DNA of 64,000 nt from Symbiodinium natans (taxonomy: Eukaryota; Sar; Dinophyceae; Suessiales; Symbiodiniaceae). Within the stretch, counting starts at the first letter, position 1, and each line of letters starts with the position of its first letter. The position numbers and the translations under genes are program-made. The notes beneath the pieces were generated by a model that was given only the letters and a program-made list of their open reading frames with translations, was not told where the DNA came from and made no database searches. Shown here one piece after another: positions 10,690 through 19,720 of the stretch. The DNA is taken from positions 1,152,001 through 1,216,000 of the forward strand of contig CAJNDS010002535.1 of assembly GCA_905221605.1 (NCBI GenBank). The letters run 5' to 3'.

Positions 10690-13600
10690 CCGTAGTGGCC
10701 GTCAGCGTTGGGGCGAGGCTCCTCTGAGGCTGAGGCGGACTGGGCAGTCCCGCCTCCCGAAGGCCTGGCGGAAGTGCTCGACCCCGCAGCCCCGGGGGCG
10801 TCCTGACCATCGTCAGACACCTCTTCCCCGTCGGCGCCTTCCCCGGCCGCCCGACTCTCTCCCTCTCGGCGCAGCGTTTTGAGGGACTCCTCACGCTTGG
10901 TGATCTTCTCCAGCTTCACCATCGCAGTTCCCGCAACCTCCAGTATTCTCGACTGGAGCTTCTGCGCTCTAAGAAGAGCTTCGGACCGCGCGAGGTATTC
11001 CTTCGCGCTGGTGACCACAGACTGGCCGAGCACGAGGACTCCTTCCTCTGTGCTCTCGGCCTGGGCCCCACTAGCGGGCTCCTCGTCCTCCTTCACTCTG
11101 ACCGCGGCTGGAGGCGCCCGCGTGTCGGGAAGATCCGAGCTGGAACTATCTTCCTCGACACCTTCAGCTGCTTGGGCTGCCTCTTCCTCGAGCGAGTCCT
11201 CGGGCTCGAGGACATTGGGGCCCGGGATGTTGCGCCTAGGGTACACCTTGGGCTTCGCTGGCACGATCGAAGTCCTAGGAGTCCCTAGGGGACGCCCTTT
11301 GGCCTTAGGCGCGGCCTTAGGAGGGGTAACAGGTTGGGCGGCCCCCGCGGCCATGACACGACCCGCAGGGGCCAGCACAACCGTCGAGGAGCTCGCCGCG
11401 CCACTGCTGGCCGCAGCAGCTTGGGACGCTTGGACCGTGCCCAGTTTCGGTCCTCGCCCCAACGGCGGGTTGGGGCCCGCACTGGAGTCGCCTAAACTCT
11501 TTAGGTCGACACGCAAGACCAACCTATCCACTTCCAACTCAGCTATCAAGTCTGAGTAGACAGGCGAGCCCCTGGGGAGTGCCCAGATGCGGGAAATGCC
11601 GGTGGCCCTAATCTGGCCAGTGAGGGCCACCCCATCCGCTCCTGCATAGATGGGCACTCCGGCGTCCCGCAGGACCGCCAGTCGGACCTCGACTATGCAA
11701 GTCGATCCGCGGCGGAACCCGCGCCTTCCGTCCTCCCACTGCGTGGGGCAGTGTCCTAGGACGTAGTGAACCCCGAGGCGGCCTCCCGGCCCGCCGCCGG
11801 GGATCAGGCCGTTCTGCAACAGGCTTGGCACGACATGCAAGTCCGTGCCGTGCCACATGGCCGGGCCATACTGACGGATGAGGTCGTCGATGGCCGTCTC
11901 ACTTAGGCCCTCCATCATGAACCCCATCGGATGGCCGCAATCGGCAGAGTGGCCTTGGAAGGCACGAAGGAAACCAGCGTGCGAGGTATCCAACCTCGGT
12001 TTCCGCTGGCTGGCGTCGTGCGCGACCGCCTGGTTGTACTGGTTGATGGTGATCCCGAGTTGCTCGATCAACTCATCAACCGGGTAGAGGCCGCCCGGAC
12101 CGAACCGGCCTCTGCAGCCACCTTCGCCGTGCCGCATGCATCGGACTAGCAGGCGCTGCACGTCGTCTATCGTGGGCGGGCCCTTCCGGCCCTTAGGGCC
12201 TGGGCTCTTGCTTTTGCCCCTGCCCTTAGACCCTCCTCCACCCATCGCGGCACTGAGGCCCGCGGCTTTGCTGGACCTCCGATGGGCGAGGGAAACCTGA
12301 CACGCCCTTGAGCGGCCAGGACACGGCCCGCTGCAAGGGGCCGGTGTGCAGTAGTGGTAGGCAGCCGCTCCCGCGCGGCCAGGGCACGGCCCGCAGCGGG
12401 GCCTTGTGGTTGACCACGAAGGTCCGGGCGACCGGTCGGTCGCTCCCGCGCGGTCTGGTCGCGACCCGCAGCGGGGCGCAGTGCACAGGCACGAACGCGG
12501 GGAGGGACTACCTACCCTAGGCTCTACAACACACTTGAACCGCTGCGGCGGGGGGTTGGGGAGTTTCTTTAAGGTCGGGGCTTTAGGGCTTCTACGGCTT
12601 CTGCTTCGACCTTGGACCGAACCTCTAGGCCTGCTTCCTAAACACTGGCTGCGAGACAAACGAACGAAGCTGCACGCGACGAACGACGAAAAATCCTTCT
12701 GCCCGCAGACCGGCGACCTGGGAAACGGCCCGCCCCAAAAACACCCGCCCTGAACACAGAAACACCCGAACAGCCCCAACATCCTGAGCATCAGAACGCG
12801 CGTGGGGTGATTCTGGTCCGAGCGCGCCGCGTCATGGTTCGCGCGCTTGGAGTTGTGCGCACCGCGAACGCCTAAGGCTTCAAGAGCAGACGACGCGCTC
12901 TGAGGAGCCGCGACTGCCCCCTTGGCGCACGCTTCGCGCACCGCCCCCTCGGCTTGGGCATCAGTGAAAAACTGCCCATCAATGACCCTACCCGTCCTAA
13001 CAGTAAGATCATCCACGTAGGCAATCCACTCCTTAGTATACTTAAGGCGCCTACCTCTGCCGGGGGCATAGGCCCTATCAACCACAAAGTTGAAATCATC
13101 TGGGCCGTTAATCGGGCCAAAGGTGAGGCCGACAGGGAGATATTTCCCTGATCTTGCCACAATGGCCAACACCTCGCGAGCACGCTTGGTGTTCCTAATC
13201 TGATTAAACCCACTAACCGCATCCACGAAGGTATACCAAACCGAACCTACTGCGGCGGCGAGCACATCGCTGCCCCGCCGACAATAGTACGTGGAGCGCT
13301 TAATTCGGGCATTCACGCGGCGGTAGTCAACCACCAAGCGTCGCTTCCTATGCCGCTTGTAGCTGGGCATTTCCTTGGTCGGAAACGGCGCAGATCCCCA
13401 AGCCGAGCTGCCGCGGATCAACTGACCCCGCTTGCATTCTTCTTCAAGCTTGTCGTCGACCCATTGCGCGGACTCGCCCCTCAGACTGTGAGGCTGGGAC
13501 GAGACCGGCGGCCCGGTGGGGATGCAGTCATGGGCGAACTTCCTGACCGTGGTCCTGGTGGTGTCCTCCACCCAGAACCCAGCGGCCTTTCGCCGTATGA

Positions 13601-13823
13601 CCTCCCTGACGGCTGCGATATCAGCATCGGTCAGCCCGGGTCTGGTTGGTCCAGGCTCGATCTTCAAACCCGACCATACGAGGTCTCTATAGGCCTCGGT
13701 GCGCCTAGGATCCTCCGCGACCTTCTCGCCCGCAAGAGCATAGACCTCAAGGTCAGCCCGGACGGAATCCCAGTCCTTGGCGTCCGCCTTGGTCCGCCAA
13801 AACGCTTCCCTTCTCCGCGGCAT
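10671..13823 (-). CDS. RT fingers/palm - linker - Tpt1-like ORF
   Basis: The open frame runs 13967 to 10671. The first useful ATG is 13821-13823, and sequence upstream of it overlaps the integrase ORF end. Using frame numbering from 13967, residues 165-345 are Ty3-type RT fingers and palm (LVVDYRRVN at 211, FVDAVSGFNQI at 247, YVDD at 317). No thumb follows. Residues about 385-574 are GC-rich, contain three copies of a palindromic motif and look like spacer. ATG 12243-12245 (Met575) could start a separate protein: a basic Gly/Lys/Arg leader, the Tpt1-like domain (600-800), then Pro/Ala/Glu-rich tail and a coiled coil (986-1040). The +1 step from the upstream ORF suggests a frameshifted polyprotein. 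The order RT-palm after integrase is anomalous. Confidence 0.8.
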   Translation of the reverse strand: MPRRREAFWRTKADAKDWDSVRADLEVYALAGEKVAEDPRRTEAYRDLVWSGLKIEPGPTRPGLTDADIAAVREVIRRKAAGFWVEDTTRTTVRKFAHDCIPTGPPVSSQPHSLRGESAQWVDDKLEEECKRGQLIRGSSAWGSAPFPTKEMPSYKRHRKRRLVVDYRRVNARIKRSTYYCRRGSDVLAAAVGSVWYTFVDAVSGFNQIRNTKRAREVLAIVARSGKYLPVGLTFGPINGPDDFNFVVDRAYAPGRGRRLKYTKEWIAYVDDLTVRTGRVIDGQFFTDAQAEGAVREACAKGAVAAPQSASSALEALGVRGAHNSKRANHDAARSDQNHPTRVLMLRMLGLFGCFCVQGGCFWGGPFPRSPVCGQKDFSSFVACSFVRLSRSQCLGSRPRGSVQGRSRSRRSPKAPTLKKLPNPPPQRFKCVVEPRVGSPSPRSCLCTAPRCGSRPDRAGATDRSPGPSWSTTRPRCGPCPGRAGAAAYHYCTPAPCSGPCPGRSRACQVSLAHRRSSKAAGLSAAMGGGGSKGRGKSKSPGPKGRKGPPTIDDVQRLLVRCMRHGEGGCRGRFGPGGLYPVDELIEQLGITINQYNQAVAHDASQRKPRLDTSHAGFLRAFQGHSADCGHPMGFMMEGLSETAIDDLIRQYGPAMWHGTDLHVVPSLLQNGLIPGGGPGGRLGVHYVLGHCPTQWEDGRRGFRRGSTCIVEVRLAVLRDAGVPIYAGADGVALTGQIRATGISRIWALPRGSPVYSDLIAELEVDRLVLRVDLKSLGDSSAGPNPPLGRGPKLGTVQASQAAAASSGAASSSTVVLAPAGRVMAAGAAQPVTPPKAAPKAKGRPLGTPRTSIVPAKPKVYPRRNIPGPNVLEPEDSLEEEAAQAAEGVEEDSSSSDLPDTRAPPAAVRVKEDEEPASGAQAESTEEGVLVLGQSVVTSAKEYLARSEALLRAQKLQSRILEVAGTAMVKLEKITKREESLKTLRREGESRAAGEGADGEEVSDDGQDAPGAAGSSTSARPSGGGTAQSASASEEPRPNADGHYGCSDAG
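11570..12245 (-). CDS. Tpt1/KptA-like RNA 2'-phosphotransferase domain
   Basis: Coordinates cover Met575 to about residue 800 of the long frame. Tpt1/KptA enzymes use NAD+ to remove an internal RNA 2'-phosphate, classically after tRNA splicing, through an ADP-ribosyl-RNA intermediate. The family signatures are all visible in order: RCMRHG (Arg612-His613), LRAFQGHS (Arg668, Gln671-Gly-His-Ser), WHGT at 705, GVHYVLG at 732, GFRRGS (Arg752/753), and a GADGVALTG version of the usual NGV-LT segment at 777. The four residues expected to be catalytic (R, H, R, R) are therefore present. A related ADP-ribosyltransferase activity on nucleic-acid ends is an alternative. Its presence inside a retrotransposon is the notable point. 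Confidence 0.8.
12310..12472 (-). repeat. Cluster of a 25-bp palindromic motif repeated through the LTR element
   Basis: Plus-strand consensus core GCGGCCAGGNCACGRCCCGC. Three copies lie here (12310-12334, 12372-12397, 12445-12472). Others are at 7262-7287, 8258-8283, 11344-11369, 18233-18258, 19866-19893, 22330-22352 and 23385-23407. All ten have the same orientation, and the arms (GCGG/CCGC) can pair. They fall in different reading frames and in spacers, so selection is on nucleic acid rather than protein. I saw none outside the element. Function unknown. Confidence 0.7.
12935..13475 (-). other. RT fingers/palm domain, 3' of integrase
   Basis: The motif order is that of a Ty3/gypsy polymerase: an entry segment with EEECKRGQLIRGSSAWGSAP, the VDYR finger motif, the first catalytic Asp in FVDA, the LTFGP-type motif and the YVDD box at 13008-13019. 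The polymerase thumb and connection that should follow are missing here and lie about 5.5 kb upstream in the element, before the integrase. Confidence 0.85.
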
Positions 13824-16800
13824 ACTTATCCACCTCCTTATCCAGCTCCGCACGCTCTGCTGGCGTGAGGTCCTCGCCCGACCGCACGTCCGGGAGGGGA
13901 ACGACTGGAGAGGGCTGTGGCGCAGCCGCGGCGCTATCTGCACCCGCAGTGGCTGGAAAGCTTTCAACTGCAGCGGTGCACAGCTCTTCTGCGCCCCTCA
14001 GACCAAGGTCCTGGAGCGAGGCGCAGAAAGCCGCCCCTATGAGGTTGTAGTCGGATTGCGCGCGCTCAACGTGCTTGTGCTGCGCTGCGCCTAGCGCATC
14101 CGGCCTACTACACCTCAACCCTACCGATTCTAAGCTGAAATCGGCGAGCCACAGGGCCCCGCTCTCAACGAGGTTGCTGCGGCCGCTGGCCCGCGCGAAC
14201 TGGCACATGTCAGCCCGCACGAAAGCCCAAGGCCAGCGTGGCTCAGCGAGCGTCCCAAACAAGGCGCCCCACTCCTCTAGCCGCCAAGGTTCCCACTCGC
14301 CTTTTTGCGCCTGCAAACGCAGCGCGACGTGGGCGCCCGCGCGTGTGCGTTCCTGCGCACACCGGACGACTAGCTGGAGGAAAGCCCGGGGCACATTCTT
14401 GCCCTCAAGCCCAATTACGAGCACCTTCGGCTCTGTGCGCAGAACAGCGCCGCTAATGGCCTCCAAGTGCTCTTCTGCGGCCAGGTTCCAGGTGATCCCG
14501 TAGGCCTGCTTGCCTTGCACAAAAGCGGGAACAACCCTGTACCCGTGCCTCCTAGCCGCGTCGGAAACGACCGCGTCACCCCAAGCAACCTCTAAGACAT
14601 CAGCAACCCCACCAAGGAAATACTGCCGGAACCAACTCTCGACAGCACCCGACTCTGGGGAAGCCCTAGGTTGCAACGCGCGGGGTTCCGCGACCAGGAG
14701 GTCCGCGAGGGCCTCTCGGATCGAGAGCACACTCGTGCCGGCACGAGACGCTCGCTCGAGGGTCCTGTCCTGCAACGAATACGCCCCCTTGTCCAACTTT
14801 CTGGCCGAGGCTGCAGCAAGCACGCCGTCGCGGTTTAGGTCGATTTTGGAAATGATTTCCTTCACAGAAACCGCTTCATGGGCCGGACGGGTCCCTTCTG
14901 AAAGCGTGAGCGCTCCGTCCTCGGCGATATATGCAAGCCGCCATTTGACCCGAACCCCGCTGGCGTCGGGGAGATAGCGATGGACGCCGACCTGCGCACG
15001 GGCCGCATCCACCTGCGTGACCCGTCCTAACCTGCACACCTTCGGGCCTCCACCTACGCCCCGATAGGCAATGCGGTCGCCAAGGCGGAGGACGAAGTCC
15101 CTCCCGCGCCTGGTCAGCGTGAACTCCACCTGCTTGGCGTCGCCTTGAACCTGTTGCCCTAAGCTGGGGCGAGACGAGCCGTCCCCGCCGGTTTCATCGT
15201 CTTCAAAGACGACCGGCTCGCGGGATTCCGCGCCATCTGCATCCGCAGGAACAAGAATGCAGTCTTCTGCGTGCGCCTCCATCGGGCCGCGCCGGGCGGA
15301 AGAAGTACCCCCCGACTCCATCGACACGGGCTCCAAGGTGAGCCTGTGGCCCTTGACTTCCAACACGCGCCAGGGGCCGGTCAGACCCGGTTTCCAAGGC
15401 ACACGCCCCGCCCCCTCTGAACGGGCCCTCGGAGCGTTCCAGACCACTCGGTCGCCTGGTTTAAGGTCCACAGTGCGCCTATGACGGTTTGCAAGTTTCG
15501 CCCGCGCTTCTGAAGACCGCGTCCAGTGCTCTCGGACCGCAGCAGCTAGCTCCGAGAACTGTTTGAACTGGCTCCGAGCCCAATCAGAGATGGGTTCAAA
15601 CTGCAAGGCGTCTCGCAGGACGTCCTTTTCAAGTGGTAGAGCGAGCGACCAGCTCCGCTCTAGGTCCCTCGGGGTATACCCGTGGGGTCCCGGAGTGTTG
15701 TCTATGACGTACTCCGCCACCACGAGCCAATCCGACCAAGCTTCGGAAAGGGAGGCGCCGACTTGTCTGACGACCGCCCCCAGCACCTTTTGAACTTCTT
15801 GGTGGACTCGCTCGTTTGCGCCCAACTCACAAGGCCTCAAGGGCGCGCTGAACCGCCACTCGGTCCCAAGCATAGCGCTGAGTTCTGCCATGAGCGCGTT
15901 CTTGAACTCTGGCCCTCTGTCCGACCTGATGAGGCTCGGGATCGTCCTGCTGCGAAGCACACAGCGCACGAACGCCCTCCTGACTTCCGCATGAGTCAGA
16001 GACCTCATAGGCTCGAGGAGGACAGCATGACTGAGGCAATCAAAGTACGTAAGCGAGTACCTATGCCCCTCCCTGTCCTCTCGGTTCGGACCCTCACAGT
16101 CCACGCTGACTTCCTGCCAGCAAGTCTCGGCGCCACACTTGACCGCACGAGCTTCAACCTTCGTCGGTCGAGAGCGGCCTTTAATGCAGGCGAGACACTT
16201 GGCGACCCAGGTCCGCACATCTTTCTCCAAATCGGGCCACCAGACTGCCCTCTCCAACAGTTTGATGGTAACCTCGGCAGACCTATGGGCCCCAAGGACT
16301 CCACAGTGGACTGAATTGTAACAGGCGCGGCGCCAGGTCACCCCGTTCGCGCCCGCAGCCCCGTTGGGAACCACTGGGACGACGACGGTTTGACCCGTCC
16401 TGAGGGTCACCTCGCGCTCCAGCAACCCGTCTCCGGACATCACCATCGGCGGCTCCGGCTTGCGAATCGACCCCGCCAATGAGGGATCGCGCCGCTGACC
16501 CTCGTACCACGCCGTACGAAGGGATCCCGTGACTCGGAACTCCGAAATGTTCGCCGCGTCCCTCGCCTCGACCGCAAGCTGTTCGCGACGATTTTCGTCC
16601 TCCCCCGCGGCCAGGCTCAAAGACGGAACTCCGCCCTTAAACTCGACCTTGACCTTGGTTGAGGAATGGTCCCAAATGCACAGGATGGGGCTATGGCTGA
16701 CGAGCTCCAGAACCACAGCAGGGCCCTTGTGCTCCTCACCCATAAACGCCAAAACTCTACCCTTCAGCTTGCACTCATTGGCATTCTTCCCGCGACTGAT

Positions 16801-19710
16801 AGCGCCCGCGGTCCAATGCCCTTCTACGCCCTCATTGGACGCAGAGAATAGAGCAAGGACCCTTGACGCCTGCCGGGTAGAACTGCGGGGATCCGAGGCT
16901 TCTCCGGTTGCCCGCCAGCCAATGACCTGAGTAACCCTACCCCAAAGGGCTATCAGCTTGCCGAAGGAGGGGTCTAAGGCAACCTCTTTGCCCTTAGACC
17001 TCCAGAGCACTTCGCACTGCTCATTCACGACATGTCTGTGGCCGTGCCAGTTCACCACTGACGACCAATGCACGACGATGTCGCCCTGAACCGCATCCAG
17101 GGGCGAGCAGTTGTGCCCCGCCACCACAGCACCATCTTCTCTAACCACCCATGTGGTCCAGTAAGGCTTCACATCGCCCCACTTGGAAAGATCCTTGTGC
17201 TGGGAGCCGAGGCTGAGCTTCATGGAATGGCCCTTCTTCCATATCTTCCCACTCAGCATGCCATATGCTGTGGGAACTGGAGCATCCTTGGGCGTAGTCC
17301 TGAACCCTACCGCCCATTGCTGGATGGTTGAGGACCTAACCCTAAACAAGCCTCCTGTCCTATCCAAGGTCGCAAGGACGGAGTTGACCTCTAGGCCCAC
17401 CTCATGGGCCTCAAGGTCGCCCTCAAGCGGAGGTTCGAGCTCCTCCCGCTCGGCTATCTCCACCGAGGTATCGACCGCCTCTTTCTCGATGCAGGCGGGG
17501 CAGCGAGAAAACAGGTAGGTCCGCTTGCCGCAGATGCATAGACCCTCGTGGTCCCAGAGGGGTCGCGACGGTTCGTCCAGCATCCCTCTAATGCTGGCAT
17601 CATCGATGGAACGAACCGCGTCCAGCCTCAAGGACCGCAGAACCTCCGCCCCCAATGCCTGCTTCCCTACGATCCCAAAACCTCGCAGGGGAGGCTCCGG
17701 AAAATCCTTCTTGAGTTCCGGACAAGCCTCGGCCACTTCCAAGTGGCCTTGCTGCGTGCGCCAAAGGCGTGGCCGCACCGCCCAGATAGCCTTGATACCT
17801 GCCCAAGCCTCTCCTACAGCCCTAGCTTCTTTGCGCTGCAGGTTCCTTGCTTGGAGCGTGAGCTCAACAACCAAAGGCCACCTAAGGACGGCTGTGACCA
17901 GCCCGCCTTGTCCAAGTCCTACAAGGAACTGCGGACGAAACCCCGAAGCTTCCCTAAGAACCTTGGCACACGAAGTGAGCAAGTCGACCCTGATCCGCTT
18001 GATCTTCTTGGTCCCTGCGAGCCTGCCGGCCCCGCAATCAAAATGCGAGGCAAGCCCGTCGGTATCCTCAAACGGACCCCAACAACCCCTGACAGCCACA
18101 GAAACTCCAGGGAGGCTCGCTTGGAAAACGCGCCTGATCTCAGTCAGCTCTGCGTCCTGCTCTTTCCAACGCGCGTAGTCAAATACAACCATGACGCGCA
18201 CCGGAAGGGCTGCGACGACGCACATCGGCACAGCCGCGGCCTGGACACGGCCCGCAGGCTCTGGGACGGCGTCGTTGCCGACCGCCCAGGGCACTGGTCC
18301 GTCACCCTCAGTACCCTCTCCGAGGTACTGGTCCAGGTCGAATCCTCGGAGTTGGCCCGAAAGGCCCTCGAGGTCTTTCGTCCTCGCCGCAAGGAGCGCA
18401 TCCCGATCCTTGGGATTGCGGCTAAAACTGTCACCCAGCGTCGCTGAGCGACCGCTAAGGCTCCTTATTTCAGACCCATCCATAAGGATTTCTGCAACCC
18501 ACCGGACGAGCTTCGGATCCATTCCGATGTCCGATGTTTGCGCTCGGGTAAGGTTGGCATGATCTGTCCAACACAGAGTCCGAATAGAGCCAAACATGCG
18601 GCGTGTCGCCCGCTTTACCTCGAGCTGGGCAAACGCCTCCTGTATCAAGGGCGGCCAGTTCTGCTGCGCGGGGGTCAAGCTCTTCGAGTGCGTCATAAGC
18701 ACTTTGAGCTGACTCAAGTCACGCGTCATCTGCACGACGCTGCCCCCTACCGCGATGCCCGACGCATCCGCGATCTGCTCAAGGGGACACGACCCATCCG
18801 CAGCAGAGGCCTCATCGAAGGTAGCCAAATTGATGCGGTTCTGCATCATGCGCTTAATCGCTTTAAAGGCTTTGCAACCCTCGGTGGCGGCTGAGCCCAG
18901 CCCGCCTTCAGGAAAGACGGCGCCTGGCTTCTGCCACTGCCCTAAAATCTTGGCTGCGTGCCCATACTCAACAGGCAGGTAGCCGCGCAACCAGTTTGCG
19001 CAACCCAAAAATTGCTGAATGTGAAGCTTCTCCCAGAGCGGGGGAAAGTCAATCACCGCCTGACAACGCTCTTCGTCAGGCGAACTCCCGCCCCGCCCAA
19101 TGTTGTGTCCCAGGAGCTTGCCTTTGGAGACACAAACTTCGGCCTTGCTGATTCCAAAGGAGAACCCAAACAAGATTGACTTATCTAGGAAACCCTCTAA
19201 GGAAACGAGGTGGTCGAGGAGGTGCGGGCACGCTTTAGGGTGCCGGGCGCGCATATCTGCCGCGAGCTTCTCATAATAGTAGTCCGTTGGAGGCTCTTCG
19301 ATCATCTTCTCGATGTCCCAGCTCTCCACGATATGATAGCTCGGGCAGCGCGCCGTATCGACCGCGTCTGCTGGGCGAACAGCGTCACTTGCGCCTCTCC
19401 CAGCAGTGGCCGATCCTTCACGCCAGCCAGCCCAGCGTGGCCCCTTGCGCGTCCTAAAAACCGCGAGGCGTTCGGTGACGGGAACTTCATCGCTACACGC
19501 AACGCTTTCCGCCACACGTAAATCCCTCGTGTCCCAGAGACGCCACGCCTCACCCACGCGCTGAAGCAAGCACGTTTCGTAAGGCGCCTTCTCGACCGCC
19601 AGGGTCCCAAGGTCCTGCTGCGCAGGGCGCCTACCCCACACAGACGCGTAACCACCTGGCGCCTCCCACCAGTTGTCGACGCTTGGAAGGTGGTCCAAGC
19701 AAGAAAGCAC
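13753..19710 (-). CDS. RT thumb - RNase H - Ty3-type integrase - methyltransferase-like ORF
   Basis: 1985 codons. Residues 145-245 resemble the Ty3 RT thumb/connection (AEVCVSKGKLLGHNIG, HIQQFLGCANWLRGYLP), but no polymerase palm precedes them. Residues 290-430 form an RNase H with all four acidic positions (D315 in ADASG, E358, D383 in CWTDHANL, D427 in GDSFSRN). The integrase has its zinc domain (H1135, H1142, C1172, C1175), catalytic D1204, D1264 and E1300 with exactly 35 residues between the last two, and a GPY/F-type tail near 1440-1462 (KPGLTGPWRVLEVKGHRLTL). Residues 450-1050 between RNase H and integrase are unassigned; a GLGQGG loop at 599 is visible. Residues 1700-1900 resemble a degenerate methyltransferase-like domain seen after the integrase in other dinoflagellate elements (PKVLVIG, FVRADMCQF), with its usual PPC lost. 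The C-terminus runs into the RT ORF with a +1 change of frame. Confidence 0.85.
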   Translation of the reverse strand: MLSCLDHLPSVDNWWEAPGGYASVWGRRPAQQDLGTLAVEKAPYETCLLQRVGEAWRLWDTRDLRVAESVACSDEVPVTERLAVFRTRKGPRWAGWREGSATAGRGASDAVRPADAVDTARCPSYHIVESWDIEKMIEEPPTDYYYEKLAADMRARHPKACPHLLDHLVSLEGFLDKSILFGFSFGISKAEVCVSKGKLLGHNIGRGGSSPDEERCQAVIDFPPLWEKLHIQQFLGCANWLRGYLPVEYGHAAKILGQWQKPGAVFPEGGLGSAATEGCKAFKAIKRMMQNRINLATFDEASAADGSCPLEQIADASGIAVGGSVVQMTRDLSQLKVLMTHSKSLTPAQQNWPPLIQEAFAQLEVKRATRRMFGSIRTLCWTDHANLTRAQTSDIGMDPKLVRWVAEILMDGSEIRSLSGRSATLGDSFSRNPKDRDALLAARTKDLEGLSGQLRGFDLDQYLGEGTEGDGPVPWAVGNDAVPEPAGRVQAAAVPMCVVAALPVRVMVVFDYARWKEQDAELTEIRRVFQASLPGVSVAVRGCWGPFEDTDGLASHFDCGAGRLAGTKKIKRIRVDLLTSCAKVLREASGFRPQFLVGLGQGGLVTAVLRWPLVVELTLQARNLQRKEARAVGEAWAGIKAIWAVRPRLWRTQQGHLEVAEACPELKKDFPEPPLRGFGIVGKQALGAEVLRSLRLDAVRSIDDASIRGMLDEPSRPLWDHEGLCICGKRTYLFSRCPACIEKEAVDTSVEIAEREELEPPLEGDLEAHEVGLEVNSVLATLDRTGGLFRVRSSTIQQWAVGFRTTPKDAPVPTAYGMLSGKIWKKGHSMKLSLGSQHKDLSKWGDVKPYWTTWVVREDGAVVAGHNCSPLDAVQGDIVVHWSSVVNWHGHRHVVNEQCEVLWRSKGKEVALDPSFGKLIALWGRVTQVIGWRATGEASDPRSSTRQASRVLALFSASNEGVEGHWTAGAISRGKNANECKLKGRVLAFMGEEHKGPAVVLELVSHSPILCIWDHSSTKVKVEFKGGVPSLSLAAGEDENRREQLAVEARDAANISEFRVTGSLRTAWYEGQRRDPSLAGSIRKPEPPMVMSGDGLLEREVTLRTGQTVVVPVVPNGAAGANGVTWRRACYNSVHCGVLGAHRSAEVTIKLLERAVWWPDLEKDVRTWVAKCLACIKGRSRPTKVEARAVKCGAETCWQEVSVDCEGPNREDREGHRYSLTYFDCLSHAVLLEPMRSLTHAEVRRAFVRCVLRSRTIPSLIRSDRGPEFKNALMAELSAMLGTEWRFSAPLRPCELGANERVHQEVQKVLGAVVRQVGASLSEAWSDWLVVAEYVIDNTPGPHGYTPRDLERSWSLALPLEKDVLRDALQFEPISDWARSQFKQFSELAAAVREHWTRSSEARAKLANRHRRTVDLKPGDRVVWNAPRARSEGAGRVPWKPGLTGPWRVLEVKGHRLTLEPVSMESGGTSSARRGPMEAHAEDCILVPADADGAESREPVVFEDDETGGDGSSRPSLGQQVQGDAKQVEFTLTRRGRDFVLRLGDRIAYRGVGGGPKVCRLGRVTQVDAARAQVGVHRYLPDASGVRVKWRLAYIAEDGALTLSEGTRPAHEAVSVKEIISKIDLNRDGVLAAASARKLDKGAYSLQDRTLERASRAGTSVLSIREALADLLVAEPRALQPRASPESGAVESWFRQYFLGGVADVLEVAWGDAVVSDAARRHGYRVVPAFVQGKQAYGITWNLAAEEHLEAISGAVLRTEPKVLVIGLEGKNVPRAFLQLVVRCAQERTRAGAHVALRLQAQKGEWEPWRLEEWGALFGTLAEPRWPWAFVRADMCQFARASGRSNLVESGALWLADFSLESVGLRCSRPDALGAAQHKHVERAQSDYNLIGAAFCASLQDLGLRGAEELCTAAVESFPATAGADSAAAAPQPSPVVPLPDVRSGEDLTPAERAELDKEVDKYAAEKGSVLADQGGRQGLGFRPG

Positions 19711-19720
19711 TCCAGGCTCC

